A stretch of DNA of 64,000 bases, from NCBI RefSeq assembly GCF_963678635.1, contig NC_087067.1:51080233-51144232 (forward strand), in the 5' to 3' direction. Origin of the DNA: Symsagittifera roscoffensis. Taxonomy: Eukaryota > Xenacoelomorpha > Acoela > Convolutidae. This document shows, piece by piece, positions 47,701 through 56,700 of the stretch (within the stretch, counting starts at the first letter, position 1; the number at the start of each line of letters is the position of its first letter). The position numbers and the translations under genes were made by a program. The notes beneath the pieces are model-generated. The model did no database searches. It saw only the letters and a list, made by a program, of their open reading frames with translations, and was not told where the DNA came from.

Positions 47701-50700
47701 TTTCATAAATCTGAAAAATATGAGCTTTGCGAAAACGTTTTTTTTTTCGAAAACAAAATAACCGAGGATTTTCTGAGATAGACAAAACATCTCCAAATAC
47801 GGACTATATCTGAGATTTCTTCCCCTCGACCAATGGGTTTTTTTTATCTCAGAGATAAACCGTATTTGGAGATAGTTTGTCTGGGATAATTTTCCATAAT
47901 TCACTCCGAACTATTAATATGAACTACAATTTTGTATATGGCTAGACAGTTTTTAGTCAAAAAGTTGGCTTTTCCAGAATTAAATATTTTGTCAATTGTT
48001 TTTTTTTGTATGAAATTGCGAAAAATTCAGCTTGGACTACGCTAAAGACAAAAATAACTAATTGAGCATAATATCTGCAAGTAGTTTTTTCTCGAAAATG
48101 TTTATTGAGCATAATGAGTATAAAAGTTATGTTGCGACAAAAATTAGAAAAAATTGGTCCGGATTTTATACTTGGGAATTTTGTTTGCAGCAATCTAAAA
48201 ATATCTTTCACTTTTTATATATATAAGTTACATTTTAAGCGTTTTTTTCCGTACGTTGTGTATGGAATGGTATGATAAGCTTTTTTGTTCCGACCATTTG
48301 AAAAATGGGAACGAACTTTGTATTTTTCTTTTTTTTATTGCCACTCAAAATTAGCTACCACAAAAATTTATTCGAGTAAGTTAAAGATATATCATAATGC
48401 AGCCTTTTCAGTCGTGATTTGAACGACCTTAAATATTTTCCAAAAAATTTCCCAGTGTCGAGAAAAACCGGTTTGAAATTTTTAATTATTCGTCTAATTT
48501 GAGCGAGTAAAGCGAGTGAGCAGGCTTACGATAGCTTAATTTAGTACCCTAAAAGATTGCAATAGCTTAATTTAAGCCGTTAAAATGTAATTTCTCTGGA
48601 GTAAAATTAGGTTTTTCGAGTATATCAGCGCCTTTTTGCTATCAAAAATTTTGCACAAAATTTTGATTTTTTCTGTCAGTTTTTCTTCGTGGTGTGATAA
48701 AAGGATCTGAACGAAAATCTAGAGCCTAGAAGCACTCGACACGCATGGTAAAATATGCAATTTTGAAAACAATGCTTATAGAAAAATTTTATACAAGAAA
48801 CAAGGATACCCGATTACTGAGCGAATGTCACAGAATGTTCCTACCATATCAAAAAAGACAACAAAAAAGTTTTTTTTCCAATTATGGTCGGAACATTCTG
48901 TACTACTCGCTCAGTAACCGGGTATCCTTATTTTTTGTACAAATTGTATTATAAGCATTTTTTTATCTACGGATTTCAACCCGGATAGTTAACAGGGAGC
49001 GGGAGAAACAGTAAAATTTTGGTGGCCAAAAAATTAAACAAAAATTAATTACAAATACTTTCCAATTTCGTTTTGCAAACGCAAAAACCCCTCCATCTTT
49101 ATTTTCTGACAACTGCAGTTTTTGCTTCAATACTAAATTTTTTTTGACCTAACAGGATTTTGTCCGCGCATGAACGAATTTGGCGGGATTTTTCATCACA
49201 CACTCCAGTTCATGATTCTTCTGAAAAATTTGTTAATGTTTTGTGAGACACTGTGCGCTCAAAGCAATTTCGCTTCATGGCGCTTTCTGACCGGTATAGC
49301 AAGGTTTTCTAAAGTATTTTGGTGGATTTGCTCGAGAGTTTGTTTGGGGGTCTATTTTGACTCCGTGTTATATACCGTGTATATACCGTGTTAATTGAAC
49401 CTCAGTCGAGAGATTGGTATAACATAATTTGACTTTTTTCTACCGTTTTCTTCTACAATGCGTATTGTGAACACCAAATGGGATTAAATTTTAGCTGGTT
49501 AGGTGATCGCTAGCAATGAGTGATCATGGTAAGCCCTACTGTTTAATATTTGAGGTTAACAAAATGCGAGGTAAATTGCTAAAAGTGATCCCAATATGTT
49601 CAAGCGGTTGGCGAGTTAATAGCCGCAACAGCTGAAATTGTGACTGTGTTAATTTTAGTGTGTAAATTACTTCTACTCTTTGGCCTCTGACACAACATCG
49701 CCGCCCTCATCGAAATTGACCGAAAGCGTCAAAAGAAAAACACCGACTGAATCTAGTGCAGAAACAGTCACGAACAATGGGCCGAGCCTGGACTCGAACT
49801 CTATTCGTGGTAATACTGGTGTGTCAGCTTCTTCAGCGTCTAAACAGACCGACAGTGAAGCAGCAATTTGTACAGCATCGACATCATCTTCCACCAGAAG
49901 TAAGATTTTGAGGGAAAATAGTAGATAATCTTAATGGGTTTAATCTCAAAGCATCTGTGGTAAATTCAGTTGAGACCTTCGTTTCCCCTGCTTACTGTTT
50001 TTCTCCTGATCATTTTTCCTTTGACCAGATATTAGTATTAATTTCAGAGGATATAGATTATTCGGATCTTTCATCAAAGGTTTTGGCATGCCTACAGATA
50101 GCTCATCTGAATTAGTTGAGTTTAATCGATGAGTTCTTATGTGTTCGGCGGAAGTTTTTCAGTGCCTCAATGCCAAAGTTTGAGTATGAAAACGTGACAT
50201 TAATAGTGAAAGCAATTTTGGTGAGGCTGTGATAGATATGAATTTTTGGCTACTGTATATGTTGCAGAGTCGTCTTCTGGGAAGGAGAAAAGGAGTGGAA
50301 GTAAGAAAAAGGGGGTCTCTAAGAAGGAGGCGGAGCTGCAGGTGATTCCCGAAGATCAGATCTCGTCAGTGTCTGTGATGTGTGGCAATGAGCACTACTT
50401 CTGCTGGAACTGTAGAAACGAGGGACACCAGCCGGCCTCTTGTGACCACTGGAACATGTGGTTCGAGAAGATCGAACAAGTCAAACCAAATCAGGTGACC
50501 GAATCAAGTCTTACGCATCATCACATGCACTCTCCCAAATCAGAATGTTTCTTCCTCCAAATTTCGTTATGGTGGTTTTGGAGAGCTCGGCACATCAATT
50601 TGTTCGACCTAAAAAGGTTGCCAAAGAATTTTTTGAAAATTACCTTTCTCCCTTGAAAAAATACTGGATCCGTCCATGTGGGCAAGTTAACAGTTTAAAT

Positions 50701-53700
50701 GTATTGAAAAAGTGCATGATTTTTAATGGTATGTAAAAATTGCTACAAATCATTGTTAGTTTTTGACACTAGAAAGGAACTTCTTTGAAGCAACCAACTT
50801 ATCTATTTATTTTTGATGGAACTTGATACACTTATGACTGAGTTTGAATGTTTGTGATTGAATTTCAATGTTTGTGCATCGAAAAAAAAAGCGTTGCGTT
50901 TGTACCGTGTTGTAGATGGGTACGAAGGATATCTGGGAGAGTGCGGAATATGCTGCCAACTACCTCTGGTTTTTCACCCAGAGCAAAAAGTGTCCTAAAT
51001 GCAGTGCCCCAATTCAGAAGATAGATGGCTGCAACCACATGAAATGCGTGGCCAAAGGGTGTCGCCACGAGTTCTGCTGGATTTGTCTGACTTCGTGGTC
51101 CAAACACGGAAGTGCCACTGGCGGATTCTGGAGGTGCAATAGGTTCCAGACCAGCAAAGACACAACTGTCGCAGAAACTCAAGCCTCCGAGGCCTCTCAG
51201 AACCCGCAGACATCGGCAGATCCCGCTGCAACCGGTGAAGTTTCAGATAACTCACATCTATCGACGAACTCAATTCCAGCCATCTCTCCAGCCGCTAAAA
51301 TTGTGCCACATAAATCAAATTCTAAAAGTATTAGCAGTAGTGACCAACAGAAAAAGTCAAAGTCAGTCTTGACAGTTTCGAATTCCAATCAGTCAAATAG
51401 CTCATCGCGATCTACAGCAAGTGAGAACAGATTAGATCCAAGAGAAAGAGCATCGTCATTTTTATCATCACCTTCCAAAGCATCAACCGGTTCTTCGGGA
51501 AAGAAGAAAAAAGTAGTTAATGCACTTGCAGCAACTAGACCTACTAGTAGTAGTAGTTCAAGTAGTGTTGCCACGCCTCATGTCAATAGCAGTTCAAATG
51601 GTGCCGCTACTTCCTCAAGTGGAAGTAGAACAACAACAGCGACTTCAAATGCGGCTCAGAATCAGAATATTAGCAATAAAGATGCTACAGCTCGACTAAA
51701 TGACCTGAACAAATTTCTCCATTACTACTCGAGGTTCTTCAACCACAGACTATCAATGAAATTGGAGTTGCCACTGTTAGACCAGGTGAATATCAAATAC
51801 TCGATCAGAGAGCACACTAGTTTAGTTGAGTACACTTCAAATTTCGATTTTTATGACACATCACGTGAGGTTAGTTGGTGGTCTGAGTTGCTATCAAGCA
51901 CGTATTATGCGTACCGCTCTAATGTTTAACGTTTATCTTGGATCTTTTTCGTTTAGGCGCGCCAGAAGATCTCGTCTCTTCTGAAGTGCTATGAGAGTGG
52001 TCCTGGCGATGACGCGGGGGCGAAGATGGCGGTGTCGAAGTGTGACAGCTTCACTGGGGATGACGAGGAGTCGATTGAGCGACAGAAAAGACTGACGTTC
52101 TTGGAGACCGCAATCAAGGAACTCATTCTTACTAGAAAGGTAGTCAACAGAAATTAACTTTTCCTGAGTTAGCTCTTTTTATCGCTGTTTTTGTCGCTCT
52201 TTAAGAGTCGTTGAACGTAGTTCAGACTCTTATATAGGCCGTGTTGATATTTCGTGTTTTTTCTTCCATGAATAGTCTTAAAATTTGTCCAGGCTCGAAT
52301 TTACTTTTTCGAGGTTTGACTTTTGATTTCTTTTCAAGTTTCTAAGCAAACTCCATTTTCCAAGAGCGAATGTGTACAGGTCACGAAAAATTTGATAAAC
52401 TTTTAGTTTCGAAAGTTTATTTTTATGTTGAGATTTGCCAGCGGAATTGAAAATTGTCCAGATTTCTCAAATTGGGTTAATTTTATCAAAAAGGTGGCAA
52501 TCATAATTTGTTCTAGAACTTCGAAGAAATTTAAGGGCATCAAATTTTTTCTTTGAAATGCGAAAGTTGAGATTTTTTTTTCAAAAAAAAAACAAGTCAG
52601 TTTTTTTTCTGTTTTGCTATCATTACTCTTTCCCATTCGTCATATCTCTTTTATAGGTCGTGTTGATGTTTTGCGTTTTTCTGCCAGAAAATTTTTTTCA
52701 AATACGTTCTGGCTCAAATTTACCTTTGTTAAACGGGGTAAAAGTTGATCGGCTTCTAGTTTCGAATTTATTTTTTAGATTTCCCAGCGAAATATACACT
52801 TTACTTATTGACCCAGCTTTCTCAAATGTGGTTAGTTTTGTCAAAAAAGCGTTAACCATGAATTGTTTTTGAAATTCAATCAAAGAGCTTTAACGCATTA
52901 TTTTTTAAATTTGTTTTTGAAATGTGAAGTTTTTTCAAAAAACAAGTCAGTTTTTTCTGTTTACTTGCATTCATCGTTTTTTTTTACCAACTGAATGTTG
53001 GCTATGTTTTATGATTTATCGGGTGAGCGGTTTTATCTATCGAACAAATAGCAATAAAATGAATAATTGGGTACTATCTTTGCAAATTTATTTTGCGTTG
53101 ACCTGAATCATGTTATGAGTAGTCGAAAACAATTAGTTGAATTGGATTTGGAATCTATAACAAAACAGCAGTTTCGTGTTTTGTAGGTGCTGAGCGCTTC
53201 GTATGTGTTTGCCTACTATCTGAGCGACTGTCACCACCAGAATGTGAGATCACTCTTCGAGTTCATCCAGAATGACCTTGAAGAAACAGTGGAGAATCTA
53301 GCACAGATTGTGAACCGGTACACATCATACAATTGCTCGAAATCGTTTTTAAATCATACCTCAGCTGTTTTTACTATCTAAAACTAGTCAGGGATTTTTT
53401 CTACTATTTATCAAAACTAGAAGAAGCGGTTGTTCTTAAACCACCATTTTATTTTCCTTGTCATTTTTATACCCTGAAAATAATGGTTTCTGCTTTGAAT
53501 AAGAGTAATGAACGTAGTGAAGACTCTTATATAGGTCTTGCTGATTTGTTTTTTTTCAGGAAAAAGTCTTAAAATTTTTTCACGCTCAATTTTGATTTTT
53601 CGCGGTTTGACTTGTGATTTCTTTTTAAGTTCAGTGCATTTCTATTGTTAAAAGGAAGGCAAACTCCACTATCGAACAGCAAAATTGTAAAGGTCACGAA

Positions 53701-56700
53701 AAACGTGATCGCTTTCTAATTTTGAAAATTGAAATAATTATCAGATTTCCCAGCGAAATAAAAGATTTACCTATTGATCAAGTTTTCTCAAATTGGGTTA
53801 ATTATCACAAAAAAGTGTCCATCATAAATTGTTCCAGAAATTCAAAAAGCTTCAAGGCCATCTCTTTTTTTTTCTTCAAAATTCAAAATTTGAAGGCTCT
53901 TGAAAAAAACAAGTTACTCTTTTCCTACTGGCAGTTGGCTATGTTAAGATGGTTCGGTTGGGCCAAGATAAAGTAAGCGAATGCTTTACATTTTGGATTA
54001 AAGTTTTTATTAATTCTTCAGTGTTATCGTGGTATTTATTGGGTGACCGGAACCCGTATTGGAATTTTGATAGTTTACATATCTTAATAAGTTCTTGTGT
54101 TTTTAATGAACAGGTTCATGTTGTTTGGCAATGCGTGTTCATTTGTTTAATTTTGCAGACAACATCTGAGTGCACCTTGGTTCCTGGTTGAGAAAGCACA
54201 GCTGATTGTGAAGAAGAAGAGGTACGAGTTGTTGGATGCCACCACCAGAGGCATCCTCCCCTCAGACACCTCCCCCATATTCAAGCGCAAGAGGAAGACA
54301 TTCCAGGGGGTGCAGGTAGGACTCTGCTGCTGTTCATGCACCTCTTTTGTTTCGAGGATTTGTAATACGAGGCTTTGAAAAAAGAGCGGATTGAATGAAA
54401 TCACGGAAGATGCATCCGCTATTTTGAAAGAATGAGCAGGGTAAAAAAACGTCTGTTGAAATGAAACTCAATTCACGGCTGGCATTGAGTTTCATTTGAA
54501 CAAGCGCTTTGACTCCGCTTTTTTAAATTTGTATCCACTATTTTCGAAGAAAAAAATGGGGGCAAAACGTCTGTTGAAATGAAACAAAATGCCACACGCG
54601 CATTGAGTTTCATTCGAACACGTTTTGATAAGATTCGGGTAAATTCAACGTGTTTTCATTCGACGCACTCTTTTTTAAAAGTATCGCATTGAAATATAAA
54701 TAGTTATTTTTTTTGGTATCTTGTGTCACATATTTTTTAATTGAGATCTCTAGAAAATAGCTTCAAATTTCAAATGCTTTTCATTGTACCGGAGCTCTAG
54801 TTACTAATTTGTTTTGTACTTAGGGTAGAAAGTCTCTTTTCTCTGTAACTAATTGGTACTAGGGCTACTTCTTACTCTAAATAATTTTGCAAGATACCAT
54901 AAATATGAAAAATGAGCTGTAATTTGGCCTCGAAATGCTTTCTTTAACAATCATTAAAAATGATCTTGGCGGTTTCTTTTCCCCAGGTGTGTCTGGACCC
55001 CCTGAAGATGAACATGTCTGAGAGACAGGCAGTGATGACGTCACTGTATGAGATGGTGGTGGATGGGGACGGGTGGCTGGTCGACTCCACCGGGTGCCAC
55101 AACAACATCCCAATGCTCTATGGCCACGAGGACTTCTATGACCTCGGAATGCCTCAAAAAGGAAGCCATACAATGGTGAATGGGTCCAAGAGTGAAGCAC
55201 CAGGAAAGGTTAAAAAGAAAGACCAGATAGTGAATAATGCGCCGACGGAGTTCAAGCCTTGTGCGCGAGAAGCGTGTAATAGGCGGGTGTCTGTCCCGGG
55301 AAAGTTGATGAATAAAAAGAGGAGTGGAGTGTTGGGGATGTTGGCCAAGCAGAAACTCTCGGATCCGATGATGCATATGAAGGGCCAGTACAAAAATCTG
55401 TTCGAAAGCAAACAGAATGGTGCTCAGATTTTCTGCAGGTAAACTGCGAAGTTATATATAAGTATTTTTTGTTATTTACACTGGCCAGCTTGTGAGAGTA
55501 GTGTATAAGTACGACCCTTCTTTTTTTCCAACCTAACTCGCAAATAAAAGTTCATTCACAAATAAAAGTTCATTGAAAATGTTCATTTGTTTCAATAAAA
55601 GTTCATTAAAAATGTTCTATAATCACGATCTGTAGCATTAGAATTTTCATAGCATTTACTTTTTCGCGGTTTGGTTTTTGATTTTTTTTCAAATTTTTTT
55701 TCTTTTTTTTAAAATAAAAACGAATACAAACTCCACTACCGAACAGCAAAAAAAGTAAAGGCCACGAAAAACGTGATCGACTTCTAGTTTCGAAAGTGGA
55801 ATTTAATTTTCAGATTTTCCAGCGAAATAAAATTTTTAATTTTTGATCCAGTTTTCTCGAATTGGGCTGATTTAATTAAAAAGGTGTCAATCATAAATCC
55901 TTCTAGATATTGAACGAGCTTTAAAGCAACTAATTTTGTCTTTGAAATTTTGAGTTTTTTTACAAAAACAAGTCAGTGTTTTTCTTTGTTTACTTAAGCT
56001 CATTGCCTTTTTTTCCAACTATCAGTTGGCTATGTTCGAAGGTTTTTTAAATTTTCCCAAATTTAGTCAAATAGTTCAAAAGATTAGTAGCCATCGCAAT
56101 ATATGACCCAATTATTTCAGTTTTTATGCAATTGATAGTGTGGAGACAAATTAGAGCAATTCAAATGAATGAGTTAGGTTCCATAAAGTCAATCTTCATT
56201 TTATAATGTAACTTTCCAAGAAATAAGAAAGATAATAATTACTATTAAAAATTCAATTGAAGTCTGAATCGGTTGTTTTCAAAAAAATTATTAACTCTTA
56301 CGTACCCAATGTTTCTTTATCCAACCTTTTTTGAACTCAGAGGTGTGGACGTTGTCATTTTCATTATTTCTTTGTTTCACCTGTTATTCATCATCCTATT
56401 GAAAACGTTTCAGCTATGGTAGAGATCATAACCGCTTTTATGTGATGTTGACTTTAGTCTGGCTTGCATGAGGCGCGAGAAGCTGGACTCCCTGGAGAAC
56501 TCCGGCTTCACAGTCACTGGCCAAAAGAGTTCAACTGTCAGTCTGTCCCAGTCTGTGAACATCAAGCCATGTCTGGACAACGAATTCCCGCCAGTGTTTC
56601 TGGACAACGAGAAACTGGACAGAAAGAGACGCGAAATTGTGCGTAAGAACTTTGCAAAACAAGACGAAGAAATGATACACGGAACCTCTTCGGAGCAAAA

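Larger units (their letters stand above)
41448..49658 (+). other. ANKIB1 intron 8 (8.2 kb), transposon sink
   Basis: The largest intron. In order it holds a family A repeat (42,243-42,700), a hairpin motif (43,251), a degenerate tRNA-like stretch (43,876-43,915), a family A repeat split by a MITE (44,112-44,830), orphan terminal repeats (45,541-45,625), LINE fragments (45,860-47,120) and two foldback elements (47,777 and 48,771). No host exon was seen inside. Confidence 0.85.
52140..53186 (+). other. ANKIB1 intron 12 with two repeats
   Basis: A 1,047-bp intron largely made of two successive family A copies (52,198-52,650 and 52,655-53,010). Confidence 0.85.
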
